Shown here one piece after another: positions 8,814-17,399 of a stretch of 39,766 nt of DNA. The notes under the pieces are model-generated. The model saw only the letters and a list, made by a program, of their open reading frames with translations. It was not told the origin of the DNA and did not search any database. The first letter of the stretch is position 1. The number at the start of each line of letters is the position of its first letter. This stretch comes from Bacteroidetes bacterium QS_3_64_15 (GTDB lineage: Bacteria > Bacteroidota > Rhodothermia > Rhodothermales > Salinibacteraceae), in NCBI GenBank assembly GCA_003022565.1, contig PXTN01000123.1, forward strand, positions 39,157-78,922, written 5' to 3'. The translations under genes and the position numbers were made by a program.

Positions 8814-10046
8814 TCATTCCCAAGGATCTCGACGGAGCCGTAGGCCTAATTCGACGAGTGGACCGCTGTCAAGATGTTCCCCAAGAACAAAGCCCTCTGT
8901 CTTATAACCGAGTGTGACAACGCCCGACACGGGCCAGTCCGAAGACGGCCGCACCGAGGCGGTTGCTTCGATCCGGCCCCCGAGCTCACGGGGGAGAGAT
9001 TCGGGCGTCGAACGCACTTCGTTGGGGATCACCTGAGGCTGGTACCAGAAGTTAAGTCGCGTACCTACCTCAAGACGGTCGGTGGAAAGGAGAGGATTCG
9101 CCTCGAAACCGACCCCGGCGAATTCCATCGTCCATAGCTGATTATCGCGCACGACGAGATGCTCCAGCACCACTTCGGGTCCGAATGGCGCGAGAGAAAG
9201 GTGGACGGAGGGGAGGTACTTTGCCGATCCAATATCTAACATCCAGAGAGAGGAAGAGGACGAGCCGCGCCAGAGGTAATCCTGAAGGAGTGCGCGGACG
9301 GCCATCCAGGCAAACGGATCGGCGAGGGTGACGAGAGCACGTTTCTTCAGGTCGTCGAGGGTGAGCGACGAACGATCGCGGCCGTAGAATTGGAGTCCGC
9401 TAACGTAACTGGCAATATCCCCAATCTTAGATACACCGTCTTCGGGGGTTCCCCAAATGTACGTAGGCGTGTTGAGGTGGCCAGCAAGGCCTAAAAGCGC
9501 TTCGTCATATCGCAGGGAGCCACGACGGGCCGCTTGATCTCGAACCGTCTGCCCGAGAACAAGATTTCCGTTCACGCCATTCGCACTCATCCAGGCGTCC
9601 TCGAGGCCCCTAAGTCGCGCTCCCGGTGATGGACGGGCCAGTCCGCCTCCCGGACCGTATGGAAAAGGAAGTCGAAGAACATATTCGTCCGCGTGTCCCC
9701 CGACATGGCGATAGGCCGCGCCGTGTCCAAACACCTCGTGCTGGCTAAGGGCTGCCATGTACACGAGGGGGAAGTCAATGAGTACGGACCGGGCCATGCG
9801 GTACGAAATGCCGATCACCTTCTTGACAGCCGTATTTTCATCCGTCCAGCGAGGGGGAAGGTAGCGGTTTTCAAGGGCAGAAAAACCCCGGTGCACCGTG
9901 CTGATGTTTTCCGCACCTGCCCGAGATGAGAAGGCTGGGTCCCAGAGCAGGTCGTGCGAGATCTGCGCATGCGCCATTGATCCCGGCAAGAGGGTTAGGG
10001 GGATTGCTACCGCTGTGGCCCGAAGAAGAGTGAGTGGGAGAAACAT
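8814..10046 (-). CDS. Secreted/outer-envelope protein of unknown function with HExxxH
   Basis: A 410-residue protein with a clear N-terminal signal peptide (MFLPLTLLRATAVAIPLTLL then AHAQ), so it is exported. Around residue 105 it has SQHEVFGHGAAYRH, an HExxxH arrangement that could bind metal but is not the canonical HExxH zincin motif. The C-terminal half has alternating polar/hydrophobic stretches and ends in LGLRLRRDPWE, compatible with beta structure near the outer membrane. I do not recognise a family. It lies between treY and treZ in the same orientation, but its base composition is visibly less GC-rich than theirs, which suggests later insertion into the trehalose cluster. Confidence 0.75.
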   Translation of the reverse strand: MFLPLTLLRATAVAIPLTLLPGSMAHAQISHDLLWDPAFSSRAGAENISTVHRGFSALENRYLPPRWTDENTAVKKVIGISYRMARSVLIDFPLVYMAALSQHEVFGHGAAYRHVGGHADEYVLRLPFPYGPGGGLARPSPGARLRGLEDAWMSANGVNGNLVLGQTVRDQAARRGSLRYDEALLGLAGHLNTPTYIWGTPEDGVSKIGDIASYVSGLQFYGRDRSSLTLDDLKKRALVTLADPFAWMAVRALLQDYLWRGSSSSSLWMLDIGSAKYLPSVHLSLAPFGPEVVLEHLVVRDNQLWTMEFAGVGFEANPLLSTDRLEVGTRLNFWYQPQVIPNEVRSTPESLPRELGGRIEATASVRPSSDWPVSGVVTLGYKTEGFVLGEHLDSGPLVELGLRLRRDPWE

Positions 10047-10377
10047 ACAGAATCCAGTTCCCTGCGCGAATGGTGACGGGAAAAGGAAATGCAGTTACAT
10101 CTTCAACGTAGCGATCTTATGCCGATCAGGGGTTGAACCGCCGAGTCGGCCCTGAGCCACTGCTGAGGGTGATTTGCTTTTCGAGGAGCCGGATTCAACG
10201 TGCCTTCAGAGCCTGCAAATGGCGATTCAGCTCAACTCCTGATTCGCATATCTTGTCTTCGACTTGTGATTCAGGTCGTACTAACAGATCTACTATATGC
10301 TTGACCTTTTCTCTCACATCCGATTGACCGATGATGGCAGGAAAGCACAGGTGGAAGAGCGCAGCGGAGTCGAAGAA
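10047..10377. other. Non-coding, AT-richer gap
   Basis: No convincing gene. A minus-strand frame beginning with GTG at 10317 (VREKVKHIVDLLVRPESQVE) runs 40 residues to a stop and resembles coding sequence in composition, but no family is recognised. No tRNA cloverleaf was found. Together with the decayed antitoxin next door this reads as a small island of degraded accessory DNA. Confidence 0.4.
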
Positions 10378-10629
10378 TCACTTGGAAGACTGGCGGAAAC
10401 GCCCCATGATATCGTTTTCGCTAAATTTGAAGAGATTCACCCCAGGAGCACTCGGTCACTGCGTTCCCAGCTCCCTGGCTGCTTCCGCCTGCGTGATGCC
10501 GCGCTCTCGGACGGAGCGTTCCAGGGGAGCCATCAGTCGGGCCCGGACACGGAGGGTCTCCGCGTCGCTGCCCTCGAAGCTAAAATCCTCAAAGACGTTG
10601 CCGGACGAGTGGGTAATGTCGCGTTCCAT
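10378..10629 (-). pseudogene. Decayed XRE-type helix-turn-helix antitoxin-like gene
   Basis: From ATG at 10629 the frame reads MERDITHSSGNVFEDFSFEG, then RVRARLMAPLERSVRERG and ITQAEAARELGTQ, and meets TGA at codon 58. This matches the N-terminal two thirds of small XRE regulators of toxin-antitoxin loci, which have SGNVF...DL, then ARL, then GLTQAEAA.LLG. After the stop the same frame continues PSAPGVNLFKFSENDIMGRF, which looks like the tail of the family (recognition helix, then LFxL) with several residues missing from the recognition helix. So this is a stop plus a small deletion, not a short functional protein. No partner toxin is visible upstream. Confidence 0.6.
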
Positions 10630-10755
10630 GACTGAAGTCGGTTGTAGAAAACCGAAGTTGCAAGGTGTAATCGTTATGCCATGGAGGATGTCCGAGTGCG
10701 GACGGCGGACCGCCTCACACGCTGTATTCGGCGGTCTGCGGTCTGCCGTCTGCCG

Positions 10756-12525
10756 TCATTTCGCCCGCACCACCGCCGCCCCGGACCGCGAGAACGACAC
10801 CGTCTCCTCGCCGAGCGCAGGCGGTCGCGGGTCGAGCGTGTAGCCGCCCTGCTCGGTGTGCAGCAGCACGGAGGCCTTGGGGGGCAGTTCCATCTCGGCG
10901 GCCCCCTCCAGGTTCACGGCCACGTGGACCGGCGGGCGCTCCACCAGCAGCGTCGTGTCGCTCGGGGCCGCCACGCGCATCTCATCGCCGAGCCTCGGGC
11001 GCAGGGCCAGCAGGTCGTGGTAGAGGGCCAGGACGCCGTCGTGCGGGGGGCGGCGCGGCTCGTCCCAGTCCAGCACGCTGCGCTCGAAGGTGGCCGGGGC
11101 TTGGGGATCGGGCACCTCGCCCTCGAACCCGGAGAAGTCCGCGAACTCCTTCCTGCGCCCCTCGGTCACCTGCGGGCCGAGCTCGTCGTTGTGGTCGGTG
11201 AAAAACTGGAACGGGGTGGAGGCGGCCCACTCCTGCCCCATGAAGAGGAGCGGCAGCTCCTCCACCATGCAGATGAGCACCGAGAGGGCGCGGTACGTCG
11301 CGGGGGATACGTCGTCGGTGAGCCGATTGCCGGTCGGTCGGTTTCCCACCTGGTCGTGGTTCTGGATGAACACGACGCACTGGGTGCGATCCACCGGACC
11401 GGGGTCGGTGCCCCGTGGGTCGTCGAGGTGCTCGGAATGCTCGCCCCGGAAGAACCAGCCGTCGCGCAGGGTCGTGGCGAGGTCGGCGGCCGTGGTGTTC
11501 TGGTAGTCGCGGTAGTAGCCCTCCGTGTCGCCCGCCGTGAGGACGCGGCACTGGTGGTGCAGGTCGTCGCTCCAGACGGCGTCGAGGCCGTAGCCGTCCT
11601 CGTCGCGCGGCTGCATGAGCCGGTTCAGGTTGCGGTGGTCCTCGGCGATGAGGTGGCGCTCAGGGCCGTCGACGTAATCGTCCACGGCGGCCGACAGCTC
11701 CGCCAGAAAGTGCGGCGTGCTCTCGTCGCGGAGGGCGTGGGTGGCGTCGAGCCGGAGGCCGTCCACGTGGTACTCGCGCAGCCAGTGCAGCGCGTTGTCG
11801 AGGAAAAAGCGCCGCACGCCCTCGGAGTCCTCATCGTCGAGGTTAATGGCCGGGCCCCACGGCGTCTCGTACTTGTCGGTGAGGAAGGGCGCGAAGGCGT
11901 TGGCGTAGGCGCCGTCCGGCCCCAGGTGGTTGTAGATAACGTCCAGGATCACGGCGAGGCCCGTTTGGTGTGCCGCGTCCACGAGGCGGCGCACGGCGTT
12001 TGGGCGTCCGTAGGCGCTGGCCGGGGCGAAGAGCGCTGCCGGGTCGTAGCCCCAGTTGCGCTCGCCGGGAAAGTCGTGCACCGGCATCAGCTCGATCGCC
12101 GTCACGCCGAGGTCTTTCAGGTACGAGAGCTGCTCCCGCACCGCGTCGTAGCTCCCGGCGTCGGTGAAGGCGCCGACGTGCAGCTCGTAGATCACGAGGT
12201 TCTCGCGGGCCACCCCGTTCCAGTTGTCGTCGGTCCACGCGTAGGCGTTCGGGTCGATCACCTCGGAGGGGCCGTGCACGCCCGCCGGCTGATAGCGGGA
12301 GGCGGGATCGGGGAACGGCCCGTCGCCGTCCAGCCGAAACTGGTAGCGCGACCCGGGCCTCGCCGCATCGGTGGTGCACTCAAACAGGCCGGTGCCTGTG
12401 TCCGACAGGGCGAGGGAGGGTCCGTCGTCGAGCTCCAGGGTGACGGTGTCCGCCGCCGGAGCCCAGGCCCGGAACGTGACGCCATCGTCGTGGGGAAGGG
12501 CGCCGTGAACAGGAAAATCGATCAT
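10756..12525 (-). CDS. treZ: Malto-oligosyltrehalose trehalohydrolase (TreZ)
   Basis: GH13 enzyme that hydrolyses maltooligosyltrehalose to release free trehalose, completing the TreY-TreZ route. The 589-residue product begins MIDFPVHGALPHDDG (ATG at 12525), followed by the family's N-terminal beta domain (VTFRAWAPAADTVTLEL). Later motifs: LGVTAIELMPVHDFPGERNW, VIYNHLGPDG, YHVDGLRLDATHALRD with the nucleophile Asp, RHLIAEDHRN with the acid/base Glu, and FIQNHDQVGNRPTGNRL with the third Asp. The upstream in-frame ATG at 12597 adds a basic, non-conserved leader and nearly touches malQ, so it was not used. It lies 81 bp after malQ and is probably cotranscribed with it. Confidence 0.96.
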   Translation of the reverse strand: MIDFPVHGALPHDDGVTFRAWAPAADTVTLELDDGPSLALSDTGTGLFECTTDAARPGSRYQFRLDGDGPFPDPASRYQPAGVHGPSEVIDPNAYAWTDDNWNGVARENLVIYELHVGAFTDAGSYDAVREQLSYLKDLGVTAIELMPVHDFPGERNWGYDPAALFAPASAYGRPNAVRRLVDAAHQTGLAVILDVIYNHLGPDGAYANAFAPFLTDKYETPWGPAINLDDEDSEGVRRFFLDNALHWLREYHVDGLRLDATHALRDESTPHFLAELSAAVDDYVDGPERHLIAEDHRNLNRLMQPRDEDGYGLDAVWSDDLHHQCRVLTAGDTEGYYRDYQNTTAADLATTLRDGWFFRGEHSEHLDDPRGTDPGPVDRTQCVVFIQNHDQVGNRPTGNRLTDDVSPATYRALSVLICMVEELPLLFMGQEWAASTPFQFFTDHNDELGPQVTEGRRKEFADFSGFEGEVPDPQAPATFERSVLDWDEPRRPPHDGVLALYHDLLALRPRLGDEMRVAAPSDTTLLVERPPVHVAVNLEGAAEMELPPKASVLLHTEQGGYTLDPRPPALGEETVSFSRSGAAVVRAK

Positions 12526-12606
12526 GCCGTTGCGAGAGCGTTGGACGTGCTGGTGTCTGGTCCCCTTCGATGCGAACAGGCGCTGGGGCGCGGGCATCAG
12601 AGAGAG

Positions 12607-14130
12607 TCAATCGTAGCTCGACGCCCGGCCGTACAGGTGGGTAAGCTTTTCCAGGACCTCCTCGTCCTCCTCAGAAAGTTGTTCGGGCGTGAAGCGCCAC
12701 GCCCAGTTGCCGTCCATGGTCCCCGGAGTGTTCATGCGGCCCTCGCTCCCCAGGCCGATGACGTCCTGCAAGGGAAACACCACGCGGTCGGCCACCGACG
12801 CAATGATTGCCCGGACGGCGGATCGATGGATGTCGACGTCCTCCTCATGTTCGGGGAGGTTGAGGTAGGAGCGGGCAAACTCCTTTCCCTCGTCGGAGAG
12901 CTCCTCCTCCCACCAGCCCACGGTGGTGTTGTTGTCATGGGTCCCCGTGTAGACGACCAGGTTGCGGCGGTGGTTGTGCGGGAGAAACTCATTGTCGGGA
13001 CTCCCCCCGAAGGCAAACTGGAGGACGGCCATGCCCGGAAACTCAAACGTGTCGCGCAGGGCCTTTACTGAGTCAGTGATGATGCCGAGATCCTCCGCGA
13101 CGACGGGCAGTTCCTCGAATTCGTCCTTCATCGCTTGGAAGAAGGGCGCCCCCGGCCCCTCTTTCCACTCACCATCGATGGCCGTGCTGTGATCGGCCGG
13201 AATTTGCCAGTACTCGTCGAGGCCCCGAAAGTGATCGAGCCGGACGAGATCAAAGAGTTCGAATGCCCGGCGCAGCCGCTCGGTCCACCACCGATACCCG
13301 CGCTCCTGCATGCGGTCCCAGCGATAGATGGGGTTGCCCCAGAGCTGACCTTCCGGACTAAAGTAATCGGGCGGCACGCCGGCCACCACGCCCGGCTCGC
13401 CCTCGTCGTCAAGATGAAACAGGTCCTGGTGGGCCCATACGTCGGCGCTGTCGTGGGCCACGTAGATCGGCAGGTCCCCGAAGAGGCGGATGTCACGGGC
13501 GCGGCAGTAGGCCTGCAGGGCCGTCCACTGGCGATGGAAGAGGTACTGCCAGAAGATGTGCTTCTCGATCGCCGCGGCGTGCGTCTTTCGTGCGCGGTCC
13601 AGCGCCTCCGGCTTACGGTGGGCCAGGGCGGGCGTCCACTCCGTCCACGGTGCCCCATCGTGGGCCTCCTTCAGGGCCGCGTAGAGCGCGTACTCATCCA
13701 GCCAGGCAGACTGTGTGTCCCGAAATTTCTTGAGGCGCGTCGCGTCAACGGTCGTCGTGTCGTCTCGAAATCGGCGGAAGGCCGTGCGCAGCACCTTCCG
13801 CTTCCGGGGGACGAGACGTGCGTAGTCGACGTGGTCGTTGGGCAACTCCGCGAGGGGCGCCAGTTCCTCGTCCGTGACCAGCCCGTTCTCGATGAGGGGC
13901 TGGGGGCTGATCAGGAGGGGGTTGCCGGCAAAGGTCGAGGGGCTCGAATAAGGCGAGGCGCCGGTCCCGACGGCTGTCGGGACCACCGGCAACATTTGCC
14001 AGAGGCGCTGATTGGTGCGGGTCAAGAAATCGGCAAACCGGTAGGCGGCCGGTCCGAGGTCCCCAACGCCGTACTCGCTGGGGAGCGAGGTAATGTGGAG
14101 GAGAATGCCGCTAACGCGTCGAGAGTCCAC
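12607..14130 (-). CDS. malQ: 4-alpha-glucanotransferase (amylomaltase, MalQ)
   Basis: GH77 disproportionating enzyme that moves alpha-1,4-glucan segments between malto-oligosaccharides; in this setting it would supply chains long enough for TreY. The 507-residue product starts with GTG at 14130 (DSRRVSGILLHITSLPSEYG), which fits the family N-terminus closely. Motifs: ASPYSSPSTFAGNPLLIS, FGDLPIYVAHDSADVWA, FDLVRLDHFRGLDEYW with the nucleophile, PVVAEDLGIIT with the acid/base Glu, and YTGTHDNNTTVGWW. It heads the leftward malQ-treZ block. A pyrimidine-rich octad array lies upstream on its coding strand. Confidence 0.96.
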   Translation of the reverse strand: MDSRRVSGILLHITSLPSEYGVGDLGPAAYRFADFLTRTNQRLWQMLPVVPTAVGTGASPYSSPSTFAGNPLLISPQPLIENGLVTDEELAPLAELPNDHVDYARLVPRKRKVLRTAFRRFRDDTTTVDATRLKKFRDTQSAWLDEYALYAALKEAHDGAPWTEWTPALAHRKPEALDRARKTHAAAIEKHIFWQYLFHRQWTALQAYCRARDIRLFGDLPIYVAHDSADVWAHQDLFHLDDEGEPGVVAGVPPDYFSPEGQLWGNPIYRWDRMQERGYRWWTERLRRAFELFDLVRLDHFRGLDEYWQIPADHSTAIDGEWKEGPGAPFFQAMKDEFEELPVVAEDLGIITDSVKALRDTFEFPGMAVLQFAFGGSPDNEFLPHNHRRNLVVYTGTHDNNTTVGWWEEELSDEGKEFARSYLNLPEHEEDVDIHRSAVRAIIASVADRVVFPLQDVIGLGSEGRMNTPGTMDGNWAWRFTPEQLSEEDEEVLEKLTHLYGRASSYD

Positions 14131-14198
14131 AGTGAAAAGGTGGTTTTGAGGCTGACTAGTCAGGGGACATTCCGGTTCGTACGAGCGTCACGGGAGCG

Positions 14199-14238
14199 GG
14201 GAATGGGGAACGGGAGCGTGGGGGAAAGGGAGCGTGGG
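14199..14238 (-). repeat. 8-bp periodic array upstream of malQ
   Basis: On the plus strand it reads in consecutive octads gggaatgg, ggaacggg, agcgtggg, ggaaaggg, agcgtggg. In malQ sense it is the complementary C-rich array, about 70 bp before the GTG start. Confidence 0.75.
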
Positions 14239-14355
14239 GGGGCATCCATGCTCTCTCGAACGGTCGGCACCGCATTTCCTCGTGGAAACAGTGGGGCATC
14301 GAGGGGGCGTCCTACCGTGAGGCCGCAGCGCATGCGTACGGGAAAAGCGACGGGC

Positions 14356-16077
14356 TCACTCGCTCGGCTCCCCGATAGATTCGTCGGTGGGGAGGCGGGG
14401 GCGTTCGTCGGGATCGAGCCGCGTGTCGGGTGCGCCGGTCGCTGCTTCCACGCGGGAGCGGTACAGCGCCTTAAAGCGCTGGTAGAGGGTGTTGAACTGG
14501 GCATCGGCCTCGTCGGCGGGCACGTCGATCACCTCCGGGTACGCAAACGTGGCGGCCCCGGCCGTGTCCACGAAGAGCGTCTTGAGACCGAGGCGCCGCT
14601 GAAAGATCGACGCGGTGGCGTGGAAGACGTGGAATTTCTCGACCGGCACGATCCACAGGTAGTGCGAGACCACGCCCCGCCGGATGTAGAAGCCGTCCTC
14701 GCTCGCCGCGTACTCGTGATTGCGGTACTGGAGCAGGGCCCAGCCCAGGGTAAGGGGCACGAGGCCGAAGCCCCACCAGGGCAGGGCGACACCGCCCAGA
14801 TACGGCCACCCGACCGGCCAAAAGTAGACGGTGGGAAGAAGCAGGGCCGTGAGCACGGCGGTATATCGGAAGAACCGACGGCGGATGGTCAACGGCGAGA
14901 CGTTGGCGAAGGAGTCGGGAAGTTCGAAGGTGCGCACACGGCGGGCCAACTCGAGGAGGCGGTCGCCCCCCGCAAACGGAGCAATCACGCGGTGGCCCTG
15001 TTCCTCCACGTTAATGCCGATGGTCTGCACCTTCAACTCGTACCATCCGAAGGCCCGCATGAGGGGATTGGTGCGGAGGATGAGCGTCTGCACCTTGTCG
15101 AGCGGAATGGTGCCCTCCGTCACCGTAAAGAGGCCATGGCGCTTACGCAGCTTGTCGCCGTCCAGCCACAGCTGAAAGTCGTAGTAGCGCGCCAGGTGCA
15201 CGGCAATGCCGCTGATCCATCCCAGGATGACCGCCACGAGGACCGAGGCGAAAATGGCGAGCGCCGGGTGACTGAACATCACTTCCGTAAGCCAGTCCAG
15301 ACGGTCTGCTCGAATGAATCGCTGGATGAGCGTTTCCGGGTTGAAGAGCTCGAGCACCGAAAAGATGACGGCGAGATAGAGCAGCGAAAAGCGAAAGGCC
15401 CCCGATAGCAGCACGCGCCGCAGCGACATGTCGAGCAGCGTCTCGACGTCCGCCTCGTCCTCGTCGGTCGCGTCCGCCTCGGCGTCCGCAGATTCTCGTT
15501 GAAACGAGCGGACCACCTGCCGGATCTTGCGGGCCTCGCCCTGGTGCACGTACTCAAGGCTGCCCTCGGTGCTGGAGCTCCCGGCCGTCTCGATCTTTAC
15601 CTTCGCAAGCCCGAGCATCCGGGCGACGAGGTTGCGCTCGATCTGGGTGTTCTGGACGCGCTCGATGGGAATGCTCCGGTTTTTTCGGTTCAGCACGCCG
15701 CTCTGGATGACAATCTGCTTCGGCGTGATGCGGTAGCTGAACCGCCAGTACTGGAGCAAAATAGCCGGCAGGGCGAACAGGCCGTACAGTACGCCCAGCA
15801 CGAGGGAGGTGAGGTTCTCCGTGGAGCCCGGATTCCGGAGAATGGGGAGCAGGATCACCAGCAGGGCGGGAAGGCTCGCGCCCACTCGCAGCAATAGCGT
15901 GAGGGGGTGCAGGCGCTGCGGCTCGTGGATGGCCCCGAGCGTCGCGGCGGCCGGATCCGCTTCGTTCGACGAGAGATCGTCCGCTGAGTCGTCTGTGGAC
16001 GAAGGATCCGGGGCGGATGCGGCATCTGGTACGGAGGGATTCGGCTCCGTGGGGGAGGACGAGGGGGACGGCATCAC
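14356..16077 (-). CDS. PH domain-containing membrane protein, YdbT-like
   Basis: A 573-residue membrane protein with repeated bacterial PH (bPH2, DUF304) domains. The acidic, Ser-rich N-terminus (residues 1-50) is followed by a TM pair (~55-105), the first PH-like unit (FSYRITPKQIVIQSGVLNRK...VQNTQIERN), TM pairs near 215-300, a second unit (LRKRHGLFTVTEGTIPLDKVQTLILR), another TM pair and a third unit (YAASEDGFYIRRGV...FHATASIFQRRLGLK). This is the YdbT pattern. Its ATG overlaps the stop of the smaller PH protein upstream by four bases (16074-16077), so the two are translationally coupled. Function is poorly known; related proteins have been linked to envelope stress or export. Family firm, role unknown. 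Confidence 0.9.
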   Translation of the reverse strand: MMPSPSSSPTEPNPSVPDAASAPDPSSTDDSADDLSSNEADPAAATLGAIHEPQRLHPLTLLLRVGASLPALLVILLPILRNPGSTENLTSLVLGVLYGLFALPAILLQYWRFSYRITPKQIVIQSGVLNRKNRSIPIERVQNTQIERNLVARMLGLAKVKIETAGSSSTEGSLEYVHQGEARKIRQVVRSFQRESADAEADATDEDEADVETLLDMSLRRVLLSGAFRFSLLYLAVIFSVLELFNPETLIQRFIRADRLDWLTEVMFSHPALAIFASVLVAVILGWISGIAVHLARYYDFQLWLDGDKLRKRHGLFTVTEGTIPLDKVQTLILRTNPLMRAFGWYELKVQTIGINVEEQGHRVIAPFAGGDRLLELARRVRTFELPDSFANVSPLTIRRRFFRYTAVLTALLLPTVYFWPVGWPYLGGVALPWWGFGLVPLTLGWALLQYRNHEYAASEDGFYIRRGVVSHYLWIVPVEKFHVFHATASIFQRRLGLKTLFVDTAGAATFAYPEVIDVPADEADAQFNTLYQRFKALYRSRVEAATGAPDTRLDPDERPRLPTDESIGEPSE

Positions 16078-16610
16078 ACCGGCTCTTCGATGAGGGGATC
16101 TTCAAGGATGAAGCGCTTGATCTTGTCCCGAATCTCCTCGGCATCCGGGAGCGGGAGCCCGGGAATCACGACGTCGCTGCTGCGGGACCCGGCCGTGTGG
16201 ACGACGAGGCGCCCGAGCGCAAACTCGCGCTCGATCAGGTCCTGCGACACGTCGACGTGCTGGATGCGGCGGAGGGGCACCACCGTGCGAACGTGCTTCA
16301 GCACGCCGTGCTCCATGTAAATCTCCTCGGGCCGCAGCGCAAAGCCCCACGACTGGTAGCGCAGGCGCGGCCACGCCAGGCAGTACAGCGTCGCCGCCAC
16401 GAGCACGCCCCCCGAGAGCACGCCGAACGGGAGCCAGGCGTTGGGCGAGAACAGGTGGGTGAGGTCGTAGAAGAGTGCCGGGAGAAAGAGAATCGTCGAC
16501 GCGCCGGCCATCTTAATCATCCAGATGGTCCGGATCGACGGATCGAGCGATCGAACCGGCTCTCCGGCTGCCACGTCTGCGAGGGCGGCGTCGGAAGCAG
16601 GGGCTTCCAT
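16074..16610 (-). CDS. PH domain-containing protein, YdbS-like
   Basis: A 178-residue protein with a TM pair (TIWMIKMAGASTILFLPALF and LSGGVLVAATLYCLAW) followed by one bPH2 domain (WGFALRPEEIYMEHGVLKHV...VVPLRRIQHVDVSQDLIERE, ending in VIPGLPLPDAEEIRDKIKRF). It is the short partner in the YdbS-YdbT pair and overlaps the long partner by ATGA. The start MEAPASDAALADV (ATG at 16610) was preferred over the frame's first start at 16664, which adds an unlikely leader. The two proteins probably form a membrane complex; that is inference from fixed pairing. Confidence 0.88.
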   Translation of the reverse strand: MEAPASDAALADVAAGEPVRSLDPSIRTIWMIKMAGASTILFLPALFYDLTHLFSPNAWLPFGVLSGGVLVAATLYCLAWPRLRYQSWGFALRPEEIYMEHGVLKHVRTVVPLRRIQHVDVSQDLIEREFALGRLVVHTAGSRSSDVVIPGLPLPDAEEIRDKIKRFILEDPLIEEPV

Positions 16611-16693
16611 AGAACGAGAGGGGGAGCTCCGATGCGCAACCAGTTGCTCAACATATTGAAGCAAGGGAGCCGGTCGAGGTTTCCAGGAGTTCG

Positions 16694-16733
16694 TTGGGGC
16701 GAACGGGAGAACGGGTGATGGGGATGGGTCAGG
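16694..16733 (-). repeat. 8-bp periodic array upstream of the PH-domain pair
   Basis: Plus-strand octads ttggggcg, aacgggag, aacgggtg, atggggat, gggtcagg. In the leftward sense it is pyrimidine-rich, upstream of the YdbS-like gene; its end overlaps the aroK stop codon (16729-16731). Confidence 0.65.
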
Positions 16734-17265
16734 GGGAGGAATGGTTGGCGACGAGCTGGACGAGGTCTGTTACCACTTCCTCCACCGGGCGATCAGCACT
16801 TAGGGTATGGTGGGCTGCCTCGTAGGAGGCGCGGCGCTCGTCCAGTAGCTCCTCGATGCGATTCCGCTGCTCGTCGTGCGGCAGGCGGGTACCGGTGTCC
16901 TCTTCCAGCAGCGGACGACGGGTGTCGTCGCCGGCCACCCGCTCCAGGATGGTGTCGACCGGCACCTTCAGGTAGACCACGAGCCCATGCGCCTTGGCAA
17001 ACGCGCGATTGTCGTCGTCGACGAGGGCCCCGCCGCCCACGGCCACGACGGGGTCGTCGGTCTCGGTCGTTCGGGAAAGCATCTCGGTTTCGAGGGTCCG
17101 AAAATAGTCCTCCCCGTCCTCCGCGAACACAGTGGGAATAGAGCGTCCCTCGTGGGCCGTAATGAGGCGGTCGAGGTCGAGGAACGGCTGGCCCAGCCGC
17201 GCCGCAGCTCTAGGGCCGACGGTCGACTTGCCACTGGCCATGAAGCCGGTAAGATACACGCGCAT
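16729..17265 (-). CDS. aroK: Shikimate kinase
   Basis: Phosphorylates shikimate at the 3-hydroxyl with ATP, the fifth step of the shikimate pathway; cytoplasmic. The 178-residue product has the Walker A loop GFMASGKST (residues 7-15), the shikimate-binding Asp in FLDLDRLI, the family Arg in DYFRTLETE, the glycine-rich shikimate loop VVAVGGGALVDDDN, and the lid Arg in GDDTRRPLLEE. Length is normal. ATG at 17265 gives the standard MRVYLTGFMASGKS start. aroA, the next step but one, lies about 10 kb away in this window and is not in an operon with it. Confidence 0.95.
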   Translation of the reverse strand: MRVYLTGFMASGKSTVGPRAAARLGQPFLDLDRLITAHEGRSIPTVFAEDGEDYFRTLETEMLSRTTETDDPVVAVGGGALVDDDNRAFAKAHGLVVYLKVPVDTILERVAGDDTRRPLLEEDTGTRLPHDEQRNRIEELLDERRASYEAAHHTLSADRPVEEVVTDLVQLVANHSSP

Positions 17266-17286
17266 AGCAGGTGGGTTGATTTTAAA

Positions 17287-17315
17287 GTAGAGACGTCCCG
17301 CCGGGACGCCTCTAC
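17287..17315. repeat. Near-perfect palindromic element, copy 2
   Basis: GTAGAGACGTCCCG (17287-17300) and CGGGACGCCTCTAC (17302-17315) are inverse complements with one mismatch and a single base between. It lies in the divergent gap between aroK and truA, 22 bp upstream of aroK. The CCGCCGGGACG core and GTAGA end are shared with 3744-3772, marking a dispersed palindromic repeat. Confidence 0.7.
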
Positions 17316-17356
17316 GGAGGATGACACAAGATGAGACTACTCCGGCCCAAGACCGT

Positions 17357-17399
17357 ACGCCCCCACGCCCTCACGCCCAAACGCTCCCGCGCCCAAACG
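17357..17399 (+). repeat. 8-bp periodic array ending at the truA start codon
   Basis: Consecutive octads ACGCCCCC, ACGCCCTC, ACGCCCAA, ACGCTCCC, GCGCCCAA, then ACG; the next base is the A of the truA ATG at 17400. Exact 8-bp spacing of ACG/GCG throughout. It is pyrimidine-rich in truA sense. Confidence 0.8.

Noticed and set aside
10047-10755. tRNA or other structured RNA gene
   Set aside because: No anticodon stem-loop, T-loop or acceptor pairing could be found by eye on either strand.
10681-15408. Long plus-strand frames of 796 and 757 codons opposite treZ, malQ and the PH-domain gene
   Set aside because: Same antisense artefact; no recognisable domains, and they cross gene borders and repeat arrays.
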